DNA of 64,000 nucleotides, from NCBI GenBank assembly GCA_041300525.1, contig JBGLNJ010000001.1, forward strand, positions 930,001-994,000, written 5' to 3'. Origin of the DNA: JBGLNJ01 sp041300525. Lineage in GTDB: Bacteria; Chloroflexota; Anaerolineae; Fen-1058. The notes under the pieces were generated by a model, which saw nothing but the letters and a program-made list of their open reading frames with translations, was not told where the DNA came from and searched no databases. Positions 7,880-16,594 of the stretch are shown piece by piece. Both the position numbers and the translations under genes were made by a program. Position 1 is the stretch's first letter, and every line of letters starts with the position of its first letter.

Positions 7880-8869
7880 ATGATGAATCACCACTTTGTC
7901 GGCAAACGTATCCTGATCACTGGCGGATTAGGCTTTATCGGCAGCACGTTAGGCCGTCGGCTGGCCGACCTGGGCGCGGACGTTTTGTTGGTGGATAGCC
8001 TCATCCCCGAGTACGGCGGCAACCTGTTCAACATTGCCGGCTATGAAGACAAACTGCAAGTCAACATTGCCGACGTGCGCGACGAATATAGCATGGACTA
8101 TTTGGTGCAGGGCCGCGACTATTTGTTCAACCTGGCCGGGCAGAACAGCCACCTGGATTCGATGCGCGATCCCTACACGGATTTGGAGATCAATTGCCGC
8201 GCGCAGCTTTCGATCTTGGAGGCATGTCGCAAGAACAACCCGAGTATCAAGATCGTCTTTGCCAGCACGCGCCAGATATACGGCAAGCCCGACTATTTGC
8301 CCGTAGACGAGCGTCACCTGCTCCGCCCTCTTGACGTGAACGGCATCAACAAGATGGCGGGCGAGTGGTACCACATTCTATACAACAACGTGTATGGCAT
8401 TCGCGCCGTGTCGCTGCGGCTGACGAATACCTACGGCCCGCGCATGAGAGTCAAAGACGCGCGCCAGACTTTTCTGGGCATCTGGCTCAAACGGTTGATG
8501 GATGGCGAGCCGCTTGAAATCTGGGGGGATGGAACGGCTATCCGCGATTTCAATTACGTGGACGATGTCGTGGACGCCATGCTGCTCGCCGCAGCGACCG
8601 ACGACAGCAACGGACAAATCTACAACCTTGGCAGCGACGAAACGATTAATCTACGCGCCCTCGCCGAGCTATGCGTCGAGGCAAACAGCGGCGGCAGCTA
8701 CCGCATCGTCCCCTATCCGCCCGACCGCAAGCCGATTGATATCGGCGACTATTACGCGGACTATCGCCGCATCCGGGGCAAGCTGGGCTGGAGACCTCAA
8801 GTCAGCTTGCGTGAAGGGCTGACGCGGACGCTGGAATACTATCGCCAGCACCGTCAGCACTATTGGTGA
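7880..8869 (+). CDS. NAD-dependent epimerase/dehydratase (extended SDR) lacking the usual Tyr
   Basis: This extended short-chain dehydrogenase (329 aa) probably modifies a nucleotide sugar. The Rossmann motif GGLGFIGSTLG is at about residues 13-23, the catalytic Ser/Thr region is FASTRQIYG, and the sugar-binding half carries RLTNTYGPRM and WGDGTAIRDFNYVDD. In the usual YxxxK motif the sequence reads NGINK, so Lys is kept but Tyr is replaced by Asn. Some SDR subfamilies may share this replacement. The specific reaction is unknown. It is co-oriented with the flanking glycosyltransferase genes. Confidence 0.85.
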   Translation: MMNHHFVGKRILITGGLGFIGSTLGRRLADLGADVLLVDSLIPEYGGNLFNIAGYEDKLQVNIADVRDEYSMDYLVQGRDYLFNLAGQNSHLDSMRDPYTDLEINCRAQLSILEACRKNNPSIKIVFASTRQIYGKPDYLPVDERHLLRPLDVNGINKMAGEWYHILYNNVYGIRAVSLRLTNTYGPRMRVKDARQTFLGIWLKRLMDGEPLEIWGDGTAIRDFNYVDDVVDAMLLAAATDDSNGQIYNLGSDETINLRALAELCVEANSGGSYRIVPYPPDRKPIDIGDYYADYRRIRGKLGWRPQVSLREGLTRTLEYYRQHRQHYW

Positions 8870-8900
8870 TTTCGGAATCTCCCTCTTGAGGGGGAGTGCT

Positions 8901-8946
8901 GATTTTAAAGTCCGCTCCCAAATCCGAAATCTAAAATCAGAAATCC
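8901..8946. repeat. AAATC-type dispersed repeat
   Basis: A stretch built on AATCCGAAATCTAAAATC units lies just before the Shine-Dalgarno motif of the next gene. Related stretches are at 5872-5899 and, inside a coding region, at 12882-12920. Confidence 0.5.
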
Positions 8947-8966
8947 CAGAAAGGAGTTACGTAACC

Positions 8967-10478
8967 ATGAATCCAAGAAATAGTCTAACCCTGCGTTGGC
9001 GCACTCCTCGCGCGCTTGCCCTGTTCGGGCTGATGGCGCTGATCGTCGTCGTGGCCGCGCTGGCCCTCACTCAAACGTCAACGGTAGCCGCGCCCCCGCC
9101 GCCGCTGCGTGGGCCGTTCCGGTTCATCGAACTACCGGACAAGGCGGGTGCTGCTAAAGTGTCCAACGGTGTCCAGCGGGTACCAATCTATACACAGACG
9201 TTTGGCACTGGCTTTTACAGCGACAGCGATTGGAACATTACTAACACTACGACTCTGTACAACCCGCCGGCCCCGTATTTGTGGGGGATAGTGCAGCAGA
9301 ACGAGTACGCAACTCAATCTTTCACTGATACCCTCTGGGTCAAGGCGGATGCCAAACAAGGCATCGTGTATGAACGCTACAAGTTGCCATCTGGCGCGAC
9401 CTACACCGAGACCATGGACACCTGGGCTATCTACGGCCCGCTGGATGCGCAACAGTATGCGTATTTCCAGGCCCAGTTCAGTTTTTACCTGGACACTTCT
9501 CCTGGCGCGCATTTTGGTTGGGCCGCTTCGGCCGATGGCACAAACTTTTGCGGTCAATCGCTGAGTGGACACATCCAGCAATGGGTTACAGCCACATTCG
9601 ATCTGCCCACTTGCCCTGGTCAGACAGGCAGACCAGTTTATCTGGCGTTCTTTTTTCAGAGCGACGACAGCACGCCGGCTGGGCTGGGCGCTTTCGTGGA
9701 TAACCTCGTGATCAGCGGTGTGCCCTTGTACAAGGTCTATCTGCCGTTGGTCAGGCGCGACCCCACGCCGACTCCTTCGCCCACGCCGACAGCCGAGCCT
9801 TATCCGTTGGCTCGGTCCTACGACTTTGAGCCAGGCACTTCCACCACAGGTGACTGGTGTTCAAAAGACACTGCCGATTACACGAGTGGAATCAAGTCAG
9901 TCGGCGGCAGCAATTCGTACTATTTGAAGGTCAAGCAGGATTCTTGGATGGTGATGCAATCACCGCGCGTAGACCCGCCCGGCAACTATCGGATCACGGC
10001 CAATTTCACTTTGCTTGCGATGGACGATAGTCTGAGCCTGGCTAACTATGGCGGCGATCAGTTTGGGTTGATCTTTGGCGTGTGGGGAGGGGAAGCTTTC
10101 CCGCCTGAAGATAGCAGCCATTGTTCCTGGTCGCAGGGCGCCGGCGACGGCGGCTACTACCAGTTTATCATCAAGGTCAAGAATGACGGCTCCGGCTACC
10201 ACACGCGACTAGAACGCCACGAGAAACAGACCACACAACAAATCATCACTGGCTCAGACGTGACAATTTCTCGCACGGCCTGGAACACGCTCCAGCTTGA
10301 CCGCAAAGGCTCTGGGATCGTCATCTACGTCAACGGCGTCCAGGTACTATCGTGGAGCGACAGCACCAAAACGGGCGCTGCCTGGTGGGGCGTCTTTACC
10401 GAGGCAACCGGTAAGAATACGGACGGCAAGTTCCAGTCGAACTGGGACAACATTCAGATCTACAATCTCGGCAACTAG
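8967..10478 (+). CDS. Secreted protein with internal VYLPLVRR motif and LamG-like C-terminal domain
   Basis: The start was set at ATG 8967, preceded by AAAGGAG. The first about 45 residues form a long signal peptide (ALALFGLMALIVVVAALALT). Residues about 70-240 form one domain. Then KVYLPLVRRDPTPTPSPTPT gives an LPLV motif and PT-rich linker. The C-terminal about 200 residues (VIYVNGVQVLSW, WGVFTEATG, FQSNWDNIQIYN) resemble a concanavalin-like/LamG or DUF1080 fold that often binds glycans. Its role is unknown. An extracellular or cell-surface location is inferred. Confidence 0.75.
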   Translation: MNPRNSLTLRWRTPRALALFGLMALIVVVAALALTQTSTVAAPPPPLRGPFRFIELPDKAGAAKVSNGVQRVPIYTQTFGTGFYSDSDWNITNTTTLYNPPAPYLWGIVQQNEYATQSFTDTLWVKADAKQGIVYERYKLPSGATYTETMDTWAIYGPLDAQQYAYFQAQFSFYLDTSPGAHFGWAASADGTNFCGQSLSGHIQQWVTATFDLPTCPGQTGRPVYLAFFFQSDDSTPAGLGAFVDNLVISGVPLYKVYLPLVRRDPTPTPSPTPTAEPYPLARSYDFEPGTSTTGDWCSKDTADYTSGIKSVGGSNSYYLKVKQDSWMVMQSPRVDPPGNYRITANFTLLAMDDSLSLANYGGDQFGLIFGVWGGEAFPPEDSSHCSWSQGAGDGGYYQFIIKVKNDGSGYHTRLERHEKQTTQQIITGSDVTISRTAWNTLQLDRKGSGIVIYVNGVQVLSWSDSTKTGAAWWGVFTEATGKNTDGKFQSNWDNIQIYNLGN

Positions 10479-10502
10479 ACCTACAGACAACTCTTTGTCT
10501 TG

Positions 10503-10535
10503 CCCTTCCCCTCTCCATAATGGAGGGGGGAAGGG
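10503..10535 (+). repeat. Inverted repeat covering the Shine-Dalgarno site of the next gene
   Basis: CCCTTCCCCTCTCCA at 10503-10517 pairs with TGGAGGGGGGAAGGG at 10521-10535 (one mismatch, 3-base loop). The right arm overlaps AAGGGAG at 10531-10537, the only ribosome-binding site for the ATG at 10548, so folding could hide it. Confidence 0.6.
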
Positions 10536-10547
10536 AGATGAAAAAAC

Positions 10548-11750
10548 ATGATTCCTCAAGCCAATCCACACGCTCAATACATCAGCCATCAAGCCGGGAT
10601 TGATCAAGCCATCGCGCGCGTGCTCGAAAAGGGCCGCTACATCCTGGGCGAGGAATCCGTTGCCTTTGAGCACGAGTTTGCGGACTATATCGGTGTGCGC
10701 TACGGGGTCGGCGTGGGCAGCGGGACTGAGGCGCTTCACCTGGCGCTCCGCGCCTGTGGCGTAGGGCCGGGCGACGAGGTCATCACGGTGGCGCACACGG
10801 CCGTCGCCACGGTCGCCGCCATCGAACTGTGTGGCGCGACGCCGGTGATGGTGGACATTGCCCCGCGCTCGTTCACGCTCGATCCGACCAAGCTAGAGGC
10901 GGCCATCACACCCGCTACCCGCGCCATCATCCCGGTTCACCTCTACGGCCAGCCCGCCGATCTCGAACCGATCCTGAGCCTCGCGCGAAAACAACAAGTC
11001 CGCGTGATCGAAGACTGCGCCCAATCGCATGGAGCGACGTATCGCGGCCGCCGCACCGGCGCGTGGGGCGACATGGCCTGCTTTAGCTTTTACCCGACCA
11101 AGAACCTGGGCGCGATCGGCGACGGCGGATTCGTAGCGACCGACGATCCGCGCCTGGCCGAAAACGCGCAGCTGCTGCGCGAATATGGCTGGCGCGAGCG
11201 ATACGTCAGCGACGTGGCCGGTTGGAATACACGCCTGGATGAATTGCAGGCCGCTATCCTGCGCGTCAAGCTGCGGACGCTCGATGCGGACAATGCGCAG
11301 CGACGACGCCTGGCTTCCATGTACGACGAATGGCTCGCCGCCCGTCCCGTGATCCTCCCCGTGGAAATGCCGTACGGTCAACACGTCTATCATCTGTACG
11401 TCGTGCGGGCCGAGAGGCGTGATGCGCTACAGGCGTTCCTCAAGGAGCGCGGCATCGGAAGTTTGATCCATTTCCCTGTGCCGGTTCATTTGCAACCGGC
11501 TTATCGCGGGCGATTGGGCGATGTCGGCTCGCTGCCCGAGACCGAACGCGCCGCGCGAGAGGTTCTCTCGCTGCCCATGTTCCCCGAACTGACCGAGGCC
11601 GAGGTCCGCCAGGTTGCCAATGCCGTGCGCGAGTTTCCGGGTAACTGCTCAATCGTCGCCGCAACCGCCGCGAATGAATTCGCGGCCGAGATGGGACGTA
11701 ACCCTTCAGCGGGTTTTTCGTGCCAGCCGTCGAATTCATTCGATGGCTGA
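10548..11750 (+). CDS. DegT/DnrJ/EryC1/StrS-type sugar aminotransferase
   Basis: This is a PLP-dependent enzyme of the DegT family, which transaminates keto-sugars linked to nucleotides. Typical blocks are GRYILGEESVAFEHEFA, GVGSGTEALHLAL, VIEDCAQSHGA and SFYPTKNLGAIGDGG with the Schiff-base lysine. The enzyme proper ends at about residue 370 (EAEVRQVANAVREF). The last about 30 residues (ANEFAAEMGRNPSAGF and following) are encoded by palindromic repeat DNA at 11667-11749, so the C-terminal tail is probably repeat-derived. The neighbouring SDR and glycosyltransferases support a role in surface-sugar synthesis. Confidence 0.9.
   Translation: MIPQANPHAQYISHQAGIDQAIARVLEKGRYILGEESVAFEHEFADYIGVRYGVGVGSGTEALHLALRACGVGPGDEVITVAHTAVATVAAIELCGATPVMVDIAPRSFTLDPTKLEAAITPATRAIIPVHLYGQPADLEPILSLARKQQVRVIEDCAQSHGATYRGRRTGAWGDMACFSFYPTKNLGAIGDGGFVATDDPRLAENAQLLREYGWRERYVSDVAGWNTRLDELQAAILRVKLRTLDADNAQRRRLASMYDEWLAARPVILPVEMPYGQHVYHLYVVRAERRDALQAFLKERGIGSLIHFPVPVHLQPAYRGRLGDVGSLPETERAAREVLSLPMFPELTEAEVRQVANAVREFPGNCSIVAATAANEFAAEMGRNPSAGFSCQPSNSFDG
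11667..11749. repeat. Composite palindromic repeat at the end of the aminotransferase gene
   Basis: Three hairpins follow each other: GCCGCGAAT/ATTCGCGGC at 11667-11686 (perfect), AACCC/GGGTT followed by TTT at about 11700-11718 (terminator-like), and CAGCCGTCGAA/TTCGATGGCTG at about 11724-11749 (one mismatch). The block is read through in frame by the aminotransferase gene. Confidence 0.65.
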
Positions 11751-11796
11751 GCTGAAATCTCTTGGCGGCTCAATGACGTCGCGAGCCAAATGCCCC

Positions 11797-13791
11797 ATGA
11801 ACCTTCGCGCACACACAACGCTTTTGATCGCCGCGACTTTGTGCATCACCGCATTGGCGGCCGGCTTGCGCCTGTACCGGATTGATCGTCTCCCGCCGGG
11901 CCTTTCCTACGACGAAGCCTGGAACGACCGGCAGGCGCTGCGCGTCGTCCAGGGACGCACTCACCCGGTCTATTTTGTGGACGAGCGGCGCGACGTAGAA
12001 GAGCCGCTGCACATCTACCTGATCGCCGGACTATTTGCGGTGGCCGGCCCGCAAGCCATCGGGGGGCGCATCGTGTCGGCGCTCCTGGGGACGCTCACCA
12101 TCCCCCTGCTTTTTTTGCTCACGCGCGAGATGCTGCGAGGACTGCGCGCCGCCGCCCCTCCCCAGCCTGATCTCATCGCGCTCTTGACTGCGTTCGTGCT
12201 GGCGACGCTTTACTGGCACGTTCACTACACGCGCCTGGGGATGGAGCCACCGGCTGTGCCGGCATTGGCGACGCTCACGTTCTGGCTGTTGTGGCGAGCA
12301 TTCAATCGAGGCGGCTGGCTCGACTATGGGCTGGCCGGCGGCGCACTTGGCTTGAGCTTGTATACGCATCCTTCGGCGCGCTTTCTGCCCATTGTCGTCG
12401 CGGTGTTTGTCGCCGGACGCTGGATCAGCGACCGCACATCGGTGCGCCACGAAGCTCTACGTTTCGGGCTGCTGGTTGTCTGCGCCGTCGCTGTCTTTGC
12501 GCCGCTCGGCCTTTTCTTTGCGCAAAATCCAGACTTGGTTTTCTATCGCGCCGGGCAGGCGTCCGTGATGACGTTCAGCCGTGGGCTTGTGCCAATTCTC
12601 CAGAATGTCGTCCGTGTGATCGGGGGACTGGTCTGGCGCGGCGATACGAACTTGCGCCTGAACTTGCCGGGCCGTCCAGGGCTGAATGTGATTCAGTTGC
12701 TGTTGCTCGTCGTGGGGATCGTGTATTCGTTGGGGCGTGAGCGGCGGCGTGTGCTGGCTTTCCCGCTGCTGTGGGCCGGCATCCTGCTCTTGCCCAGCGT
12801 TTTTTCGGATGCCGCGCCGCACTTTGGGCGGATGCTCGGCGCGACGCCCGCGCTGGCGATGCTCATTGCGTTGGGTATAGCACAAATTTCAAATCTCGAA
12901 TCTCAAATCTTGAATTTCAAGCTGGCGCGGATTGGGTTCGTAGTAGTGATCGCCGGGGCACTAGGGTATTCGACGGTCAAGATGGCGCGCGATTATTTCG
13001 TAACATGGGCGCGCGACCCCGGCCTGTTCACCGCCTTTGATGTGGGGCTGCGCGAGTCTGCCGAGTATCTCGCCTCGCTTCCGCGTGACGAGTGGATCTC
13101 GTTTTCGCCGGTGGATCGCGACCAGCCGATTTTTCGCTTTACATTCCGCGACGATGTGTCGCGCCTCAAGACGTTCAATGGCCGGCGGTGCGCGGTGTAT
13201 CCCGTCGAGCCGGAACACGGCTTGACGCACGTCGCCGTCGTCGCTGAGGACACGCACTCGCTCGATGCGCTTCAGCGCGCTTTCCCGTCCGGGGAGGTCG
13301 TGAGGAAATTTTGGGATGCGGGCGCGCGCTGGGCCGTTGCCTATCGCGTCAATGCGGGCAGCCGCGCGCAGACTCCGCTGAATGAAGTGGCCGTTTTTGG
13401 CGACCGAATCACGTTGGTCAACTCGCAGGCTGTTGAGGTCTCGGCCCGCGCTGGGGAGACGCTGTCCATTACGCTTGCGTGGAAAAGTCTTGCGGCGGTG
13501 AGCGTGAACTATACAATTTTTGTCCACCTCGCACCTTTGCTGGATTCGCCGCCCATCGCTCAAGAAGACGCGCAGCCGTGCGATAATTCGTACCCCACCA
13601 CGTGGTGGTCGCCTGGCGAAATCATCGAGGAGAATCGCCGCATCGTGATCCCCGCCGACATTGCACCCGGCCAGTACGTGCTGACGATGGGCGTTTATGA
13701 GTTGGCGACAGGCAAGCGATTGCAAATGTTCGCAACCTCTGGACCGCCCGGCGATCAGTTTGTGCTCGGCACAGTCAGCATCACGCGTTAA
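11797..13791 (+). CDS. Membrane glycosyltransferase (GT39/PMT-like) with C-terminal TLYW-type beta domain
   Basis: The start at ATG 11797 gives a 664-residue protein. An N-terminal helix is followed by GLSYDEAWND, holding the Asp-Glu pair of GT-C enzymes. About ten membrane segments extend to about residue 390. A soluble domain follows, and the last about 130 residues (LSITLAWKS, YTIFVHL, APGQYVLTMGVYEL) match the beta repeats encoded at 4595-5845. At 12882-12920 an AAATC-type repeat is read in frame as QISNLESQILNF, between membrane segments. Alternative in-frame starts at 11743 and 11773 lie in or next to repeat DNA. Likely role: sugar transfer to a surface acceptor. Confidence 0.8.
   Translation: MNLRAHTTLLIAATLCITALAAGLRLYRIDRLPPGLSYDEAWNDRQALRVVQGRTHPVYFVDERRDVEEPLHIYLIAGLFAVAGPQAIGGRIVSALLGTLTIPLLFLLTREMLRGLRAAAPPQPDLIALLTAFVLATLYWHVHYTRLGMEPPAVPALATLTFWLLWRAFNRGGWLDYGLAGGALGLSLYTHPSARFLPIVVAVFVAGRWISDRTSVRHEALRFGLLVVCAVAVFAPLGLFFAQNPDLVFYRAGQASVMTFSRGLVPILQNVVRVIGGLVWRGDTNLRLNLPGRPGLNVIQLLLLVVGIVYSLGRERRRVLAFPLLWAGILLLPSVFSDAAPHFGRMLGATPALAMLIALGIAQISNLESQILNFKLARIGFVVVIAGALGYSTVKMARDYFVTWARDPGLFTAFDVGLRESAEYLASLPRDEWISFSPVDRDQPIFRFTFRDDVSRLKTFNGRRCAVYPVEPEHGLTHVAVVAEDTHSLDALQRAFPSGEVVRKFWDAGARWAVAYRVNAGSRAQTPLNEVAVFGDRITLVNSQAVEVSARAGETLSITLAWKSLAAVSVNYTIFVHLAPLLDSPPIAQEDAQPCDNSYPTTWWSPGEIIEENRRIVIPADIAPGQYVLTMGVYELATGKRLQMFATSGPPGDQFVLGTVSITR
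12882..12920. repeat. AAATC-type repeat inside a coding region
   Basis: The sequence alternates AAATCTC/GAATCTC units and encodes about 12 residues (QISNLESQILNF) in the glycosyltransferase. It belongs to the same low-complexity family as 5872-5899 and 8901-8946. Confidence 0.5.
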
Positions 13792-13804
13792 TACTGCGGC
13801 AAGG

Positions 13805-14725
13805 TTATGGCTTGCCCGACAGGTATCTGTCAAAGAACGCGGCGACCCGTTCCTCAAACTCGGCGGCGCGTTTTTCGGGAAACTCCAAGTGGTCCAACTC
13901 TGGATCGAACCACAATTCGCGCGGCTCGCCGGCAGCAGCATACAGTTGCCACCCACCTTCAGGATTGACCCATGTATCTTTGCCCCCCATCAAGATAAGA
14001 ACAGGCCGTGGGCTGATTTGGCCGATATGACGAATGGGAGCGAGGGTATCCACAGGGAAGCCAAACTTGCGCTCGATAAAGAACACCATCATCGGCGCGA
14101 GGGGAAAAGTCGGAAAATTGAGCCGCCGCACGTTGGCTCGAACCATGTCTTGCAGCGTGGCGTAGGGACTCTGCGCTACGAGCGCTTTGATCGCCGGGTT
14201 TCCAGCCGCGTAAAGGAGCGCCGTCGCGCTCCCCATTGAATTGCCCAACAGTCCGATTCGCTCCGGGGCAACCTCGGATCGTGTCAGGAGATATTGGCGG
14301 GCGGCCTCGACGTCACGCACCTCGTCGTGGCCGAAGGTGATCCGTTCCCCTTCACTTTCGCCATGTCCCCGGAAATCGGGGATGATGATGCCATAGCCGT
14401 GACGGATCAGCATGGCGGCGATGGAAAGCATAGTGGATCGGTTTGCTTTGTAGCCATGCAACAGGATGATGGCGGCTCGGTTCTGCGATGGAACATACCA
14501 CGCCGCCAATCGCAAGCCGTCGCTTGTCGTCAGCGTGATGTCGGCCAGGTTGGTGAGGCGGGATTCATCCACGAGCGAAGCAGAGCGTTGCGCTCTAGTG
14601 CGCTCGCTGGCGGGGTTATGAATCACAATGTCGGCAAACAGGTTAGCCACCCACACCAAGCTGATGCCAGCCAGCAGAATGACTAGCGCCACTGCAAAGA
14701 GCGTGAGCTTGTGCCATTTCTTCAT
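13805..14725 (-). CDS. Membrane-anchored alpha/beta hydrolase
   Basis: This 306-residue protein has an N-terminal membrane helix (about 7-30) and an alpha/beta-hydrolase fold. The catalytic triad is visible: nucleophile Ser in GLLGNSMGSATALL, Asp in LMGGKDTWV, and His in DHLEFPEKR. The oxyanion motif LLHGY is present. The substrate cannot be told from sequence. It ends 13 bases from the convergent glycosyltransferase gene and is downstream of the PAS gene on the same strand. Confidence 0.85.
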   Translation of the reverse strand: MKKWHKLTLFAVALVILLAGISLVWVANLFADIVIHNPASERTRAQRSASLVDESRLTNLADITLTTSDGLRLAAWYVPSQNRAAIILLHGYKANRSTMLSIAAMLIRHGYGIIIPDFRGHGESEGERITFGHDEVRDVEAARQYLLTRSEVAPERIGLLGNSMGSATALLYAAGNPAIKALVAQSPYATLQDMVRANVRRLNFPTFPLAPMMVFFIERKFGFPVDTLAPIRHIGQISPRPVLILMGGKDTWVNPEGGWQLYAAAGEPRELWFDPELDHLEFPEKRAAEFEERVAAFFDRYLSGKP

Positions 14726-14763
14726 TGCGATCGAGACCCACTTTCAGGTTCCACCTGTTGGCT

Positions 14764-15108
14764 TCAGCCGCCGCGAACAAAGTGGGGCATTTGAAACGGG
14801 ATCTCGAGGACCATTTCGATGAATCCGCTGTACCGGCCGTCTTTATACCACGGCGTCTGATAGATCAGCTTTTTGACGCCGTTCTTTTCGATGGTATACA
14901 CGTTCGCCTGTTGCTTCTCCATCAGCTCTTCGAGCTTGATGCGCGCCGGTTCGGGATGACAGCCCAGCAGATTCGTGCCGATCAGTTGCTTGCCTCCATC
15001 TTCTTCAAAAACCTTGACCGACTTGTCGTTCATCACCAGGATGATGCCGTCGCGGTCGCACACCGTAATCGCCCCCGGAAATCCCTGCACCCAAGAATGT
15101 TCTGACAT
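14764..15108 (-). CDS. Single-domain PAS protein
   Basis: This 114-residue protein consists of one PAS-like sensor domain (ITVCDRDGIILVMNDKSVKVF, then LIGTNLLGCHPEPARIKLEEL and a YTIEKNGVKKLIYQTPWY core). The start was chosen because AAGGAGAG lies just upstream. There is no output domain, so it may act by binding a partner or a small ligand. It directly follows the truncated response regulator and precedes the hydrolase. Confidence 0.7.
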   Translation of the reverse strand: MSEHSWVQGFPGAITVCDRDGIILVMNDKSVKVFEEDGGKQLIGTNLLGCHPEPARIKLEELMEKQQANVYTIEKNGVKKLIYQTPWYKDGRYSGFIEMVLEIPFQMPHFVRGG

Positions 15109-15134
15109 TTTGCTCTCCTTTGAGAAATCTAGGG

Positions 15135-15581
15135 CTATTGTACCACGCATTGCTCTTGATCCAGGCGCAGGCTACGCACCTGCAAGACCGGCGATGGGCG
15201 CGCGCCGCTCTGGGTACGGCGTAGGATGGCTCGTACGCGGGCAAGAATCTCGTGCGGGTTAAATGGTTTGGTGACATAGTCGTCCGCGCCAAGCTCCAGG
15301 CCGACGATTTTGTCGCTATCCTCTACGCGCGCGGTCAACATCAGGATGGGGGTGGCGGCGAGTTGTTCGTCGGCGCGCACCAGGCGGGTCAGATCCAGGC
15401 CGCTGCGCCCCGGCAACATCAAGTCGAGCACGACGCAATCGGGCCGCTCGCGCCGGATGAGGTGCAAAGCTTCCTCGCCATCGTACGCGACGAGGACCGT
15501 CATGCCTTCCTGGGTCAGGTAGGATTGCAGAACGCGAACGATTTGCTTGTCGTCGTCTACGACCAAGATACGAAGAGACAT
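15135..15581 (-). CDS. Response regulator truncated before its DNA-binding domain
   Basis: The receiver domain is complete: acidic pair in ILVVDDDKQ, phosphoacceptor Asp in CVVLDLMLPGRSG, Thr/Ser in LMLTARVED, and Lys in DDYVTKPFNPHEILARV. After the linker (RRTQSGARPSP) the chain reads LQVRSLRLDQEQCVVQ, the opening strands of an OmpR-type winged helix, and stops. Normal members continue for about 85 more residues. The cut is near 15136, one of five evenly spaced broken-gene positions in the window. It could phosphorylate but not bind DNA. Confidence 0.8.
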   Translation of the reverse strand: MSLRILVVDDDKQIVRVLQSYLTQEGMTVLVAYDGEEALHLIRRERPDCVVLDLMLPGRSGLDLTRLVRADEQLAATPILMLTARVEDSDKIVGLELGADDYVTKPFNPHEILARVRAILRRTQSGARPSPVLQVRSLRLDQEQCVVQ

Positions 15582-15856
15582 GTCAGCTACCCTAGTTGGA
15601 CCGAGTTGTCCACGGACCAAACCGCATTTTGTACTTACTTATTGTAGCACAGAGATGTGGAAAAGCGATGGAGACGGAATAGAGGGGCCGTGGAGTTTTG
15701 AGGAGACCGTCTCGACGGCGGCCTTACAAATTCCACAAACCTTCTACATGGCTTCCATCATTTCTCCATACCTTTTTGGTAAGATAGAAACAAGATAAGC
15801 AAAAATGATTCGGGCAAGAACGATCACCATCTTGGCAAGATCAACTCGGAGACGAC

Positions 15857-16594
15857 ATGTTGGGACTGGGGCGAAATACGCATCTGAAAGACAACCGAAA
15901 CGGCAATGGGCTCTTGATTGATCTGCGTCAGGTGGTCAAGACATACGCAAGCGCCGCCGGCAAATTCACCGCGCTCAAACACGTTGACTTGCAGGTCAAG
16001 GCGGGCGAGTTTGTGACCATCGTCGGCAAGTCGGGCTGCGGCAAGTCCACCCTCATCAACGTCATCACCGGCATTGACCGGCCCACCTCCGGCGAGGTCA
16101 ACGTGGGCGGCGCTGCCGTGCACACCCTCAGCGAAGGGAAGATTGCCGTATGGCGAGGCCGCACCATCGGCGTCGTCTTTCAATTCTTTCAGCTGCTGCC
16201 CACGCTGACGGCGGTCGAGAACGTCATGCTGCCGATGGATTTTTGCCAGGCGATCGCCCCGGGCGAACGGTACGACCGGGCGATGCACCTTCTTCAACAA
16301 GTGGGCATGGCCGATGACGCGCTCAAGTTGCCGCTGGCTTTGTCCGGCGGACAGCAGCAAAGTGTGGCGATCGCTCGCGCGCTGGCGAACGATCCGCCCT
16401 TGCTGGCCGCCGACGAGCCAACGGGCAATCTGGATTCCAAGACTGCCGAGTCGATCTTTGAGCTTTTCGAGCGCCTGGTCGAGAATGGCAAGACGATCTT
16501 GATGGTCACCCATGACGACGAGTTGGCGGGGCGCGCCAAACGCACGGTCGTGCTGGCCGACGGCGAAATTGTGAACGAGAGAATGAACCGATGA
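15857..16594 (+). CDS. ABC transporter ATP-binding protein (MacB/LolD-like), first copy
   Basis: This ATPase of an FtsX-type exporter (245 aa) has Walker A GKSGCGKST, Q-loop VVFQFFQLLPTLTAVEN, Walker B and D-loop LLAADEPTGNLD, and an H-loop His in MVTHDDE. The signature reads LSGGQQQSVAIARA: the usual Arg after QQQ is Ser, unlike the partner ATPase. Its stop overlaps the start of the next gene by four bases. It probably forms a heterodimer with the next product on the permease encoded at 17287-19743. Confidence 0.92.
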   Translation: MLGLGRNTHLKDNRNGNGLLIDLRQVVKTYASAAGKFTALKHVDLQVKAGEFVTIVGKSGCGKSTLINVITGIDRPTSGEVNVGGAAVHTLSEGKIAVWRGRTIGVVFQFFQLLPTLTAVENVMLPMDFCQAIAPGERYDRAMHLLQQVGMADDALKLPLALSGGQQQSVAIARALANDPPLLAADEPTGNLDSKTAESIFELFERLVENGKTILMVTHDDELAGRAKRTVVLADGEIVNERMNR

